64,000 nucleotides of DNA from Glandiceps talaboti (GCF_964340395.1 NC_135549.1:32650832-32714831); one strand, 5' to 3'; shown: positions 24,021 through 36,615, numbered from the stretch's first letter. The notes: a model not told the origin generated them from the letters alone. Numbers and translations: made by a program.

Positions 24021-24110
24021 AATAAGTATACAATAGACACTGTGGAAAGATAAACAACAAGGCGGAGCCGCATTGTTTATCATTCCACTGGTGTCTATTG
24101 TACTTATGCC
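24021..24110. mobile_element. ~90-bp hairpin element
   Basis: AATAAGTATACAATAGACAC pairs with GTGTCTATTGTACTTATGCC, and the stem continues through GATAAACAA..GGCGG / CCGCATTGTTTATC. It is a near-complete palindrome with a tiny loop. Confidence 0.8.
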
Positions 24111-24928
24111 CAATAACTTCACAGGATAGTAGGATTAGTCCAGCTCACCCTTGCTAGACTAGATTAAGATAAAGTACACACTGTGTCACCCCTTGCCAGG
24201 CTAGATGATGATAATACTGAGATAAAAGTGTACACATTCGGATGGGGACACACACAGCATGCAGTGTTCAACGAGACGTGTCTTATATTATAGTGTAGCT
24301 CATATGAAGATATGTGTAAAATTCGTTTTTTAAATGTTTACCGTTTCTTTTGAATGGTAATGTGCCCTTCATCCTTAAACCCTTACTGTGCAGTCACTAC
24401 TCCATTCATGGTACAGTAGTATGACTTATTTTTAATACTACTCGCCACAACTATTTTTGGCAAACTATTTTGGTCCGGGCCTTACATTTCATTCTTGAGA
24501 CCATGGACGCTTCCCCTATACATGTACTTCCATGTGAAGGCATATGGTTTCTGACTTTGCTGGACTGGTTTTACTTGAACTACAAAGGTCAACCCAATTC
24601 ACACCTTCTAAATCCCCCTTTTAATTGTCTTACACTATCCAATACTGATAAGACTTCAGCAGCAACTCAGACAAGGAGTTGGTTATAATCCGCTACACAA
24701 ACTTTAATATTAGCTCCGGTAGAGGACTGCTAATCCCGTACATGTCAACAATGTGTCAACATTGATGCAACAAACTTTAGGTGTTTTTTTTAGATGAATA
24801 CCTTTACCCGTTGCACACTGATTTAGTTTTTTATAAATTACCTTTACCTGGACTGAACTCCGTCGAACATAAGACGAACGAATCGTTCTACTCAATATAT
24901 GCTTTCAAGAAATCGAATGAGTTCTTAC
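24111..24928. other. no feature recognised
   Basis: Mixed-composition unique-looking sequence. ORFs of 60-72 codons at 24470-24972 overlap in several frames with no recognisable motif. Confidence 0.4.
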
Positions 24929-25060
24929 CTGGGAGGGCTAGTGATGATTTCACGGAGTCGTACACTTACTAGTTACCATGATTGTCGATATCACCACTGG
25001 CAGGTATTTACGTTGCTGACGACAGTGACGTCAAGAAATAGTTTACATTTTCAGACTGTC
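24929..25060 (-). promoter_or_regulatory. possible 5' untranslated exon/promoter of the minus-strand gene
   Basis: On the minus strand AGCCCTCCCAG|GTAAGAAC at 24929-24927 is a strong donor. Upstream (25000-25260) the sequence is non-repetitive and richer in CpG, with a perfect cAMP-response-element palindrome TGACGTCA at 25026-25033. A transcript could splice from here to the possible acceptor at 20117. This is inference from signals only; the right boundary given is arbitrary. Confidence 0.25.
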
Positions 25061-25314
25061 CTTTCGACAAAACCAGTGATTTCGACTGTGGTGATTTTGT
25101 TTATTTTTTGCTTTATTCTTTAAAAAGTCGATATCTAAATTGATTATGATACATTTGAAATACTGACCGTTAATCGCAATTTTCTGTGATTCGTCTGCGG
25201 TTACTGTGACGAAAATCGGTTCTATTCATAAAGTGACTAACTGGTCGATACACCGAATACTAGTACCTTCCCTCTCCAGAGAGCGTCGTGGAGGGCTCCC
25301 TACTGTCGCCGCCA

Positions 25315-27200
25315 AGATATATATATCTTCTTTATTACCTACTTATTAAATTTACATTTGTAGATAAAATAAATAATACATTTTTGATGTAGGTAAAAGG
25401 AGACCAGAAAATAGCTACTTGCTAATCAAGTCTGTCTCCTTAGACACTGTAAATAACATTTATAATAAATACATGACAAAATATAAAGAGGGCAGTGAAA
25501 ACAAAACTAAATATCTATGAAAATATGTACATTATACATCAACATGGGTTAAAGTATATTCATATCAGGTGAAGAAAATCTTTTAGTGAGTTACGAAAAA
25601 CATTCCTTGATGATTTGGACCTAACATTAAGAGGTAAGTTGTTCCAGTGTATAGCTCCTGTGTATGACATTGCAAATTTACCTATTTCAGTGTTTATCCT
25701 TGGAATTGAAATATTGCCCTTAATTTTGTAGCGTGTATTATAATAGTGAGTGGGAAATGAACAATATTGTGTGAAATGATGTGGCAAGTTACCGTTGAGC
25801 AGGTCGTACATAAAAGTGCAAATTTGAAGTTTATGTTGGTTAAATATATTTAGAATGTGTAACTGATTGAATAGTTGATTGGAGCCTACAGTACGATCAC
25901 TGGAAGTTATAGCTCTGGCTGCCATTTTTTGAGAAGTGAGGATACAGGTCAAATGTGATCGGTATGTAGAGCCCCAGACCTCAAGGCCATAAGTTATATG
26001 TGGTTGTATGAAAGTTTTGTAAATTAATAAGAGAATACTTTGTGGTATAAACTGACTCAGTCGAAAGATAATGCCAACTTTTTTCCTGACAATAGAGTTC
26101 ACTTTGTGTGCATGTTTGGTCCAGTTAAGATTTTTGTCTAAGATGACACCAACAAAACAAGTTTCATCAACTTCATCAATTTCCTTGTTGTTGATGTGTA
26201 GACTTCCACAAAGAGCAACTTTTCTTTTGTTTGTTCGAAAAACAATGTAATTTGTTTTGAGATGGTTAATAGTGAGTTTGTTTGCATTACACCATGTTAC
26301 AACTTTACTAAAATGTACATCAACCATGTTTAAATTTATATTGTGACTGCTGCTATCAAAAGTATGAAAAAGATTGGTATCGTCTGCAAACAACCTAAAA
26401 TTGAAAAAAGTAGAAGAACGAAAAATGTCATTGATAAAAATTAGGAAAAGAGTAGGTCCCAAAACAGACCCTTGAGGTACACCACATTTAATATCAAGGC
26501 TTGATGACTTATTGCCATATGCAGAGACAAATTGGGATCTATTATGCAAATAATCAGTAAACCAATGTAATGGCAGTCCTCTAATACCATAGTGTGCCAT
26601 TTTAGACAAAAGAATGTGATGGTTAATTGTGTCAAAGGCCTTGGAGAAGTCAAGAAATATGCCAAGTGTAACTTTGCCTGCATCTATTTGATGTAAAATA
26701 TGGTCTATAAGATTGATAAGAGAGAGTTTTGTGCTGTAATTTTTCCTAAATGCATACTGGTGTTCATAAAGAATATTCTGATTTTCCAAAAAACTAGTTA
26801 GTCGAGTGTTAACAATTTGTTCTACGACTTTACTTAAAAGGGGCAGAATTGAATTACCTGGGTCATCAGTAGCACCTTTCTTATAAATAGGGGATACTTT
26901 GGCTAATTTGAATACTTTGGGAAAGACACTAGACATAAATGATAAGTTAAAAATGTAGGCCAGTGGTTTAGCTATAACAGATGCTCCGTCAATAAGTAAT
27001 CTAGCTGGACAGTCATCATGACCACTAGTCTTTTTAGCATTTAGGTTTGTGATAAATGTATTCACTTCATGTTCCGTTGTGGGGCTCATAAAAAATGAAT
27101 TTTTAGAGGGCTCTGGTAAATACTCGCTGAAGCTTTGGCTTGTGGAACCAATTTTACTAGCTAGATCTGGTCCTATGTTTACAAAATACCTATAGTACAT
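25315..27200 (-). mobile_element. 5'-truncated non-LTR retrotransposon (CR1/Jockey-like)
   Basis: The element contains the 550-codon ORF at 25560-27212 and ~240 bp of 3' untranslated sequence ending near an (AT)n-rich tail at 25315-25330. No endonuclease domain precedes the reverse transcriptase; recognisable element coding begins around 27190, so the insertion is 5' truncated as is common for LINEs. Target-site duplications could not be identified. Confidence 0.85.
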
Positions 27201-27212
27201 GTGTAGATACAT
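25560..27212 (-). CDS. LINE reverse transcriptase (C-terminal part of ORF2)
   Basis: This is one open frame of 550 residues. It has reverse-transcriptase motifs in the right order: LAKVSPIYKKG (103-113), an AFRKNYST block (154-161), the catalytic LDFSKAFD (187-194), GVPQGSVLGP (244-253), and the active-site FADD (275-278), followed by thumb and C-terminal sequence (VTWCNANKLTIN, WNNLPLNVRS). Family enzymes copy the element's RNA at nicked chromosomal DNA. The endonuclease domain is missing. Between DDPGN and SILPLLSK the four residues usually present (the YRPI-type motif) are absent, an in-frame 12-base loss that likely harms activity. Otherwise there are no stops, so the insertion is fairly young. 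The first ~8 residues probably come from flanking DNA. CR1 versus Jockey assignment is uncertain. Confidence 0.93.
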   Translation of the reverse strand: MYLHMYYRYFVNIGPDLASKIGSTSQSFSEYLPEPSKNSFFMSPTTEHEVNTFITNLNAKKTSGHDDCPARLLIDGASVIAKPLAYIFNLSFMSSVFPKVFKLAKVSPIYKKGATDDPGNSILPLLSKVVEQIVNTRLTSFLENQNILYEHQYAFRKNYSTKLSLINLIDHILHQIDAGKVTLGIFLDFSKAFDTINHHILLSKMAHYGIRGLPLHWFTDYLHNRSQFVSAYGNKSSSLDIKCGVPQGSVLGPTLFLIFINDIFRSSTFFNFRLFADDTNLFHTFDSSSHNINLNMVDVHFSKVVTWCNANKLTINHLKTNYIVFRTNKRKVALCGSLHINNKEIDEVDETCFVGVILDKNLNWTKHAHKVNSIVRKKVGIIFRLSQFIPQSILLLIYKTFIQPHITYGLEVWGSTYRSHLTCILTSQKMAARAITSSDRTVGSNQLFNQLHILNIFNQHKLQICTFMYDLLNGNLPHHFTQYCSFPTHYYNTRYKIKGNISIPRINTEIGKFAMSYTGAIHWNNLPLNVRSKSSRNVFRNSLKDFLHLI

Positions 27213-27784
27213 ATAATATATTAAAACCAGATGCCAGATCTGAAAAGGAATATTTTAATGTGTGTATGTACACTTGATAACAAGCGACTTCTGTCGTTCA
27301 GATTTCAAAATCAGCTAAATTACAAACTCCACGATCACATCTGTTGTAAGTATTCATTGCAGATTTGAATGTCGTGTACTAGTACATTTTTTGTTGTATT
27401 GTCATGTGTGTAGGCGATTTTTTGCCCAAAACTCAGCATATATACACTGAAAGTTTATTTTTAGGACCAGACAGACTATTACGTTGCATTATATAAGCTT
27501 ACACTCAAATGTTATGTTACAACATGACAAACGTTCACAGGCACAGACAAACCGATAAAAGAGTCGCGTGAACCACAGACAAGTACATGTATGTGCATGA
27601 ACCTACAACAGAGGGGCGCGCCCGGTGTTGCTTTTGTACCAATATTTGTCAGTTTGATAGTGTAGACCTTTTTTCGTTCTGATCACAGGCGTTTCTACAT
27701 AACTCCTACAATGGTACAAATATACAGCGTCAAAATGATGTGTATGTGTACATATAATGGGAATATTGATTAACGTTCAGTATA
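27213..27784. other. no feature recognised
   Basis: AT-rich flank of the LINE; no gene signal. Confidence 0.4.
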
Positions 27785-27940
27785 TGCAGTTGTCATAGGG
27801 AGGGTCATGTTTTACAAAATGGGACAAAGGGGAGGGTCACTTTTTACGAATGGAGAATGGGGGAGGGTCATGTTTTTCTTAACAGACCATGTGTGATTTC
27901 CCCCGCCCCCAGTAAATATTGAAGGCTCCCTAAACCAACC
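27785..27940. mobile_element. short G-rich element (GGGTCA family), copy 1
   Basis: Three GGGAGGGTCATGTTTT / GGGAGGGTCACTTTTTA blocks are followed by TTCCCCCGCCCCCAG and the end-like GGCTCCCTAAACC. It is related to copies near 30922, 32010, 32227 and 33868. Confidence 0.55.
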
Positions 27941-28358
27941 AGAGTATTCATAGTAACTGAAATAATTCATGGTTGGCATACATTTTTGAAAGAATTGCAA
28001 TCAGCAACATCAATCAATACAGGAAATCGAATAAACCTGAAGCATCATACATAATATGCAAATGATATGCAAATAAATAAGCCAGAATTTATAATATTGT
28101 GATTAAAATACAAGTTTATCGTCTACAGGATACCCATAAGTACATTTATACAGATATAAAGCAATCGTACAGTTCACGTATTTTAATTTGCCATCAATAT
28201 ACAGAAAAACCTTGATTTTACATCATTTATGAAATTGCTAACATTGCCAACATATATTTTTTAATTGCTCAGATGATGGGGAACACAGTGATATATGTTG
28301 GCAAAAATTAACATGAATTTCACACGAAACCCAAAAATCTGCCATATGTCCCCGCAAT
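27941..28358. other. no feature recognised
   Basis: AT-rich sequence leading into the 38-bp array. Confidence 0.4.
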
Positions 28359-30658
28359 ATATATTTATTAGATGAACAATTTTACATCAATTCGTGACTA
28401 TGTTTATTAGATGAACAATATACATCAATTCATGATTATATTTATTAGATGAACAATTTACATCAATTCATGACTATATTTATTAGATAAACAATTTACA
28501 TCAATTCGTGACTATATTTATTAGATGAACAATTTACATCAATTCATGACTATGTTTATTAGATGAACAATATACATCAATTCATGATTATATTTATTAG
28601 ATGAACAATATACATCAATTCATGACTATATTTATTAGATGAACAATTTACATCAATTCATGACTATATTTATTAGATGAACAATTTACATCAATTCATG
28701 ACTATATTTATTAGATGAACAATTTACATCAATTCATGACTATATTTATTAGATGAACAATTAACATCAATTCATGATTATATTTATTAGATGAACAATT
28801 TACATCAATTCATGACTATATTTATTAGATGAACAATTTACATCAATTCATGATTATATTTATTAGATGAACAATTTACATCAATTCATGACTATATTTA
28901 TTAGATGAACAATTTACATCAATTCATGACTATATTTATTAGATGAACAATTTACATCAATTCATGACTATATTTATTAGATGAACAATTTACATCAATT
29001 CGTGACTATATTTATTAGATGAACAATTAACATCAATTCATGATTATATTTATTAGATGAACAATTTACATCAATTCATGACTATATTTATTAGATGAAC
29101 AATTTACATCAATTCGTGACTATGTTTATTAGATGAACAATTTACATCAATTCATGACTATATTTATTAGATGAACAATATACATCAATTCATGACTATA
29201 TTTATAAAATGAACAATTAACATCAATTCGTGACTATATTTATTAGATGAACAATTAACATCAATTCATGACTATGTTTATTAGATGAACAATTTACATC
29301 AATTCGTGACTATATTTATTAGATGAACAATATACATCAATTCGTGACTATATTTATTAGATGAACAATTTACATCAATTCGTGACTATATTTATTAGAT
29401 GAACAATATACATCAATTCATGACTATGTTTATTAGATGAACAATTTACATCAATTCATAACTATATTTATTAGATGAACACAATATACATCAATTCATG
29501 ACTACTTTTATTAGATAAACAATTTACATCAATTCATGACTATATTTATTAGATCGACAATATACATCAATTCGTGACTACTTTTATTAGATAAACAATT
29601 TACATCAATTCATGACTATATTTATTAGATGAACAATTAACATCAATTCATGATTATATTTATTAGATGAACAATATACATCAGTTGATAACTATATTTA
29701 TTAGATGAACAATTTACATCAATTCGTGACTATATTTATTAGATGAACAATTTACATCAATTCATGACTATATTTATTAGATAAACAATTTACATCAATT
29801 CATGACTATATTTATTAGATAAACAATTTACATCAATTCGTGACTATATTTATTAGATGAACACAATATACATCAATTCATAACTATATTTATAAAATGA
29901 ACAATTAACATCAATTCATGATTACATTTATTAGATGAACAATTTACATCAATTCGTGACTATATTTATTAGATGAACAATTTACATCAATTCATGACTA
30001 TATTTATTAGATAAACAATTTACATCAATTCATGACTATATTTATTAGATAAACAATTTACATCAATTCGTGACTATATTTATTAGATGAACAATATACA
30101 TCAATTCATGACTATATTTATTAGATGAACAATTTACATCAATTCATGACTATATTTATTAGATGAACAATTTACATCAATTCATGACTATATTTATAAA
30201 ACGAACAATATACATCAATTCATAACTATTTATTAGATGAACAATATACATCAATTCATGACTACTTTTATTAGATAAACAATTTACATCAATTCATGAC
30301 TATATTTATTAGATCGACAATATACATCAATTCGTGACTACTTTTATTAGATAAACAATTTACATCAATTCATGACTATATTTATTAGATGAACAATTTA
30401 CATGAATTCATGACTATATTTATTAGATGAACAATATACATCAATTCATGACTATATTTATTAGATGAACAATTTACATCAATTCATGACTATGTTTATT
30501 AGATGAACAATTTACATCAATTCATGACTGTACTATATTTATTAGATGAACAATATACATCAATTCATGACTATATTTATTAGATCGACAATATACATCA
30601 ATTCGTGACTATATTTATTAGATGAACAATTTACATCAATTCATGACTATATTTATTC
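28359..30658. repeat. 38-bp minisatellite (~60 units)
   Basis: The unit contains TATATTTATTAGATGAACAA and TTTACATCAATTCATGAC. Variants include TTCGTGAC, ACAATATACA, GATAAACAA, GATCGACAA and TATAAAATGAAC. Groups of variants recur in the same order (around 29480-29640 and 30240-30400), showing multi-unit duplication. Confidence 0.97.
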
Positions 30659-30920
30659 AATTTAAGAGTCATGAATATTCCACTACTATTTTCATGTGCT
30701 AGCTGTCTTGAAGGTCAGAAACCCGACAAATCTATTTACGAGTGAAATCAACGTGTGTTTGCATCTAATTAGAGGATAAATCAAACCAATAACAGATAAT
30801 ACATTAAGTGTCTGACATGATTTAGTCCTTGATTTTGATAAAATATGATGTGTATGACGATTTAAAATACTCATTTTGTTTTCGATAAAAATAAAGAATT
30901 TGACTGGAAGCAGAATTAAC
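30659..30920. other. no feature recognised
   Basis: Unique-looking spacer. Confidence 0.4.
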
Positions 30921-31055
30921 TTTAGGGAGCAATCAGTTTATACGGCCGGCGCGTGGGGGGGGGGTGTCATCTTGGGTGGGAGGGGCCTTAATTGGGACTC
31001 AAAGAGGGGTCACCTTTTTTCAAAGACTGAACAAAATTATAAACCCCCGGCTGTA
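30921..31055. mobile_element. short G-rich element (GGGTCA family), copy 2
   Basis: The start TTAGGGAGCAATCAGTTT is followed by GGCCGGCGCG, a G10 run and GAGGGGTCACC. The end is not clear. Confidence 0.5.
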
Positions 31056-32009
31056 CACACATTTCCATATATCAAATGTACATGTATGTGTATACAATAA
31101 TCCATAAATAATGGCTATAAATATACGTTCAAATATAACATAAACTCTTTGTCTCTTGATACATCCCAAGCATATGACATGGAGTCATAACATTGCACCT
31201 TTTAAGCAACAGTTTTGTTAGAAATGACTTCTCAATATTGCAGGCCATGAGTTGCATTGTGTCATCATGTGGTATAAAAACTTGCATGTGTAGCTGTACA
31301 CGTAACACATAAGAAATGAAATAATACGTTGAAATTTACGTACTGGGTGGATTGACTCTAAAATATGTGCCTCCATTGACCTGAACATGTGGAATTGCAC
31401 ACAAACATAGCCAATAGAGACACACTTTCAAATAATTTAACGAATTTGTATCTCTAAATGGTAACTGACCTCTACTGTGCATGTTTACCTAAAATATTCT
31501 CACTTTCTACTTGATCTTTTTTTATTATGTGTGGGCACGACTTGAAATGATTTAAACTTAAAAATTAGTGATACTTTGTATAGCAGGCACACACGCATGT
31601 AGCGTGCACTTCTCCCAACACTATTTCAAGTTCTCTCCCAACTTTGAAACTTACTGAAACCCCTAGGTTTACAATTATATTTACTCTATTTCTAATATTG
31701 TACTTTATAATTAGCTGATTTAATGTATAATGGTAATAATTCACTCAATCTAAGAGATATCCTAGAACTTTTGTTCTAAAGCATTAATTATTTGCATGTC
31801 CATGAACAGACAATCATACTTCTCATAGGGTGCCTGTCTAAAGAGCTTTATACAAGTGAAGCAATGGATTTGGGATAGCAAATTACCAGATACGCTTAAA
31901 ACTACTGTAAGTGTGACAAGTAAAATTAACTATGCAGTGTGTGCTGTATTGAGCTTTGAGAATCTAGAGTGTCTTTTGCAAGAACAAGAAGAATGTTTCT
32001 TGTCAACAG
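31056..32009. other. no feature recognised
   Basis: AT-rich sequence without arrays or supported ORFs. Confidence 0.4.
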
Positions 32010-32360
32010 ATGTCTGGGGGAGGCAGTGTTTTATTTTATTTGTCAGGGGGGGGGGGGGGGGTTGGATTGTTTTGTGGATGAATCGCAGGGGGTCACTAGT
32101 TTTAAGTACAACATGAACAAGAAGTCACTGACCCACCCCCGGCCGTAAAACTGGTCGCTCCCTAAACCCATTCACTGATTCAGTCTTGTTACTTTTCTGT
32201 AGAGTGGTTGTCACGGTCGGTGTCTCTTAGGGACCGGTCAGTTTCTTCGGCCTGGGGGTGGATTTGAAGGGGGGGGGGTCACCCTGTTTTTGAAATTGGC
32301 AGTAGGGAGAGTCATGCTGTTTTGAAAATTGTGTGTGTGTGTGGGGGGGGGGGGGTAATT
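32010..32360. mobile_element. two short G-rich elements (GGGTCA family)
   Basis: The first copy runs to CTGGTCGCTCCCTAAACCC near 32165. The second opens with TTAGGGACCGGTCAGTTTCT (32227-32246), followed by GGCCTGGGGGTGG and GGTCACCCTGTTTTT, and ends near a (GT)n/G13 tract at about 32353. Both have long G runs. Confidence 0.55.
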
Positions 32361-32900
32361 GTGTTTTGGATTGTGATGAAGACCAAAATCCTTTTCTACA
32401 ATGGCATATAGCCTTGTCTGAAATGTGTTACATGTCAATATTTGTTCTTGTCCCTGTTTCTTACATGAATTCTTTAGTATTATATATTAATTCAAACATA
32501 ACTATACATATACATATACATGCATTACCTAGCTACCACACTAGTTACAGAACATGTCATGTAAATGCTTGGCTGTTTCACAATCAATGCTTCACTTATA
32601 TTGCACTTTGGGGCAAAGATGAACTTGAAGGTTTCGTAATGGTAATCTTCATAGATAGTTATAAAAGAAGTTAATCTAAAATGTTCTACTCGTCAGTATG
32701 AACCTGTCAGAAGGGATTAATAACACTTTCTATTTTGGACACCATATGTTATTGACACTACAAATCACCACATCTCATCAGATTCCAGTTTTATTATACA
32801 CTAGGTATGACCACCTAAAGTTCTCTGACATACCGGTGACTTTACTATACATGCAATATTAATGCATTTTTATGTGACATAGGAAACTCATTAAAACTCA
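32361..32900. other. no feature recognised
   Basis: A 113-codon ORF (32333-32674) begins in the G-rich element and has no recognisable domain; it is probably chance. Confidence 0.4.
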
Positions 32901-32909
32901 CATTTACAT

Positions 32910-33765
32910 TAGCTATTCAAAGCTTGAAAATATTACCACAAAGGCTATGAATAACCTAAACATTGCCTTAATAGAAGAAAAAACTGCAGATCTGCCAGGG
33001 GGAAAACCCCAAGGACTCCCTCACCCCCAGAGGTCACTCATGCATTCAACCAACAATCAGATGCACCAACAACCTTTTTACTGTGCTAATGGTATTAAAC
33101 TTTTCTTATATATTTTCACCCTATTCTAATTTGAGATAATATTGTCTTTTAAAGATTTGAAACGTTTACCAAGATAGTCTAAATTTGCCTTAAACTCCAA
33201 ATCTCCCCTACCAATGATACTATCATTAGATGTGCTCACCTTTACTACATGTATGATGATGCCATTTAACTTTTTAGGAACATATTTCAACCCAATGTAA
33301 GTTATAAAGAATAGTTTCTGATACTTGATGGTGCTGTCTTGTAAAGCATGGATTAATTAAGTTATTGCTTGAAAGGGTCTGAATAGCCTAAATATTGGCT
33401 TCAAGAGTAAAAATCCTCCAGGACTTCTAGAGGGAGACTCCTCGCACCCCCCACATGAGGTGGACATATCCCAGTCTTAAGCTCTTCCCCTCTTTCTGTC
33501 AAGATGCTATCAAAGTATATTTCAAAAGTATTTCAACCATATGTAGTTGCTATTTACATGTTGGTGCTGTCTTGTAAAGCTTGGAAATTATTTGAGTGAA
33601 AGGGTCTGAATAGCCTCAACATTGACTTTCCAGGGTAAAATTACCTCCACGGCTTCTAGGGGAGACCCCTTGGACCCCTATAAGAGATGCACATATTCCC
33701 TTCTCAAGCTCTCCCCTACCTTTCAGTCAAGATGCTCTTTTTAGAATATTTTTACCCTGTGTCGT
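32910..33765. repeat. three diverged ~230-bp repeats
   Basis: Units near 32920, 33345 and 33575 share AAAGCTTGGAAATTATT, GTCTGAATAGCCTAAA and a GGCTTCTAGGGGGAGACCCC-type block followed by CATATCCC and TCAAGATGCT. They are old, degenerate tandem copies of an interspersed repeat. Confidence 0.65.
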
Positions 33766-33867
33766 CAATAATTATAATTATGATAGTGCTAACCCAGGAT
33801 CTTATAAAGTAGATGCAGTCAAGCAGTCCACACTGAGTCATGATAAATAAACCCTGTCATGTGAATA

Positions 33868-34010
33868 TATGGAGGGGTCATCATGTTTTAGAATTAAGTG
33901 ATGGGGTCAGCCTGTTTTGGGTTTTACAGATAGTGGGGTCAGTGACTTTTTCTCAGCCCGATTTAAGAATTCCCCCCCCCCCCAGGCTGGAGAAACTGAC
34001 CGGACCCTTA
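33868..34010. mobile_element. short G-rich element (GGGTCA family), copy 5
   Basis: GGGGTCA blocks are followed by a C12 tract and the end AGAAACTGACCGGACCCTTA (33991-34010). That end is the inverted complement of the end at 32227 apart from two bases. These could be matching ends of one family member or of a ~1.8-kb element. Confidence 0.6.
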
Positions 34011-34865
34011 TCCCGGTTTTAATGAGATTCACAAGGTCTGTAATTTTTTACAAATGATGAGACGGGAGGTAAGGTAGACAGAAATGGTGATAGACTCAGG
34101 CAGATATACAGAGAAATTTAACGGCGTTGCTCTGGTATTGATTATCAATACGACATTGTGGACCGAGTAATAAATAAATAAATAAATACACAGTTTCAAA
34201 TTGATGTGCACTCATGAAACCCCTTCATTATGAGATATTCATTTACAATTTTAAAATGATATTGTCTATAAATGGGAAACTGTACATAGAGCAAAAAAGG
34301 GTATTAAAGGATTCAATGATCTTCAATATGGCAGCCATATTGATTGATTTCAACTGGATGTTAATACTGTACATATTAGACTGTTATATTGGGTGCCATG
34401 TGTGTCCCATCAATGCGTTCACCCTCATAAATTGATTTCAACCAAACTTGACACAAAGGTATTATACTATGTGAGTCACGTGCACATCGCTTTGTTTTGC
34501 AACTGATAAATTATGGCCGAATGGTGACTATATTTGTAAAAGTTCATACTATGTCTTTCTAATCTTGTCAAAAGTGATCTCACCAAAGAAATCTATAGCG
34601 TTTACTTACACCCATGGGCTTCACACACAAACAGACATCATTGACAAGCTGCAACCATATTGTTTTAATATCAGACTTTTATAAAATACTGTACATGCAA
34701 GTACAATACAATAATCCATACAAAAGTGGTTACATTACCATTTCTATAACAACAGGGGTTACTAAGGCATTGCTAACCCAAACTTGGCCCCCGCACTAAA
34801 AACCAGAGATAAAAAATATTTTAAAAACTCTGGAAAAGCATAGGCATATATCGTAATTGCATCCA
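34011..34865. other. no gene recognised; (TAAA)n at ~34168
   Basis: A short (AAAT)n tract lies at 34168-34190. Otherwise the sequence is AT-rich and featureless. Confidence 0.4.
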
Positions 34866-36615
34866 TAAAGTACACCCATCCCCTAAATAAAATATAATAC
34901 TCTCCCCTTAATAAAAATTACATCCATCCCCAAAATAAAATATTTCTCTACCCTTAATATAAAGTACATCCATCCCCAAAATAAAATATTTCTCTCCCCT
35001 TAATATAAAGTACATCCATCCCCTAAATAAAATATTTCTATCCCCTTAATATAAAGTACATCCATCCCCTAAATAAAATATTTCTATCCCCTTAATATAA
35101 AGTACATCCATCCCCTAAATAAAATATTTCTCTCCCCTAAATAAAAAGTACATCCATCCCCTAAATAAAATATTTCTCTCCCCTTAATATAAAATACATC
35201 CAACCCCTAAATAAAATATTTCTCTCCCCTTAATATAAAGTACATCCATCCCCTAAATAAAATATTTCTATCCCCTTAATATAAAGTACATCCATCCCCT
35301 AAATAAAATATCTCTCCCCTTAATATAAAGTGCATCCATCCCCTAAATGAAATATTTCTCTCCCCTAAATAAAAAGTGCATCCATCCCCTAAATAAAATA
35401 TTTCTCTCCCCTTAATATAAAGTACATCCAACCCCTAAATAAAATATTTCTCTCCCCTTAATATAAAGTACATCCATCCCCTAAATAAAATATTTCTATC
35501 CCCTTAATATAAAGTACATCCATCCCCTAAATAAAATATCTCTCCCCTTAATATAAAGTGCATCCATCCCCTAAATGAAATATTTCTCTCCCCTAAATAA
35601 AAAGTGCATCCATCCCCTAAATAAAATATTTCTCTCCCCTAAATAAAAAGTACATCCATCCCCTAAATAAAATATTTCTCTCCCCTAAATAAAAAGTACA
35701 TCCATCCCCTAAATAAAATAATTCTCTCCCCTAAATAAAAAGTACATCCATCCCCTAAATAAAATATTTCTCTCCCCTAAATAAACAGTACATCCATCCC
35801 CTAAATAAACAGTACATCCATCCCCTAAATATAAAGTACATCCATTCCCAAAATACAAAGTACGTCCATCCCCTAAATAAAATATCTCTCCCCTTAATAT
35901 AAAGTACATCCATTCCCTAAATGAAATATTTCTCTCCCCTAAATAAAAAGTACATCCATCCCCTAAATAAAATATTTCTCTCCCCTAAATAAAAAGTACA
36001 TCCATCCCCTAAATAAAATATTTCTCTCCCCTAAATAAAAAGTACATCCATCCCCTAAATAAAATATTTCTCTCCCCTAAATAAACAGTACATCCATCCC
36101 CTAAATAAACAGTACATCCATCCCCTAAATATAAAGTACATCCATCCCCTAAATACAAAGTACGTCCATCCCTCAAATAAAATATTTCTCTCCCCTAAAT
36201 ACAAAGTACGTCCATCCCCTAAATAAAATATTTCTCTCCCCTTAATAAAAAAGTACATCCATCCCTCAAATAAAATATTTCTCTCCCCTTAATATAAAGT
36301 ACATCCATTCCCTAAATAAAATATTTCTCTCTCCTAAATAAAAAGTACATCCATCCCCTAAATAAAATATTTCTCTCCCCTAAATAAAAAGTACATCCAT
36401 CCCCTAAATAAAAAGTACATCCATTCCCAAAATACAAAGTACGTCCATCCCCTAAATAAAATATTTCTCTCTCCTTAATATAAAGTACATCTATCCCCTA
36501 CATATAAAGTACATCTATCCCCTAAATAAAAAGTACAATTCCACCCTCTAAATAAAACTTCCCTAAATATAAAGTACATCCATCCCCTAAATGAAGAGTA
36601 CATCAATCCCCTACA
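34866..36615. repeat. ~45-bp compound minisatellite (~39 units)
   Basis: Units contain CCCTAAATAAAATATTTCTC, TCCCCTTAATATAAAGTACA and TCCATC. Shorter subunits (CCCTAAATAAACAGTACATC) are mixed in. Blocks recur in the same order (34990-35370 versus 35430-35600, and 35700-35900 versus 36010-36180), showing larger-scale duplications. Gly/Tyr-rich minus-strand ORFs are repeat artefacts. Confidence 0.96.

Noticed and set aside
35709-36258. Gly/Tyr/Leu-rich repeat protein on the minus strand
   Set aside because: It is a translation of the ~45-bp minisatellite. Frames break irregularly between units and there is no gene context.
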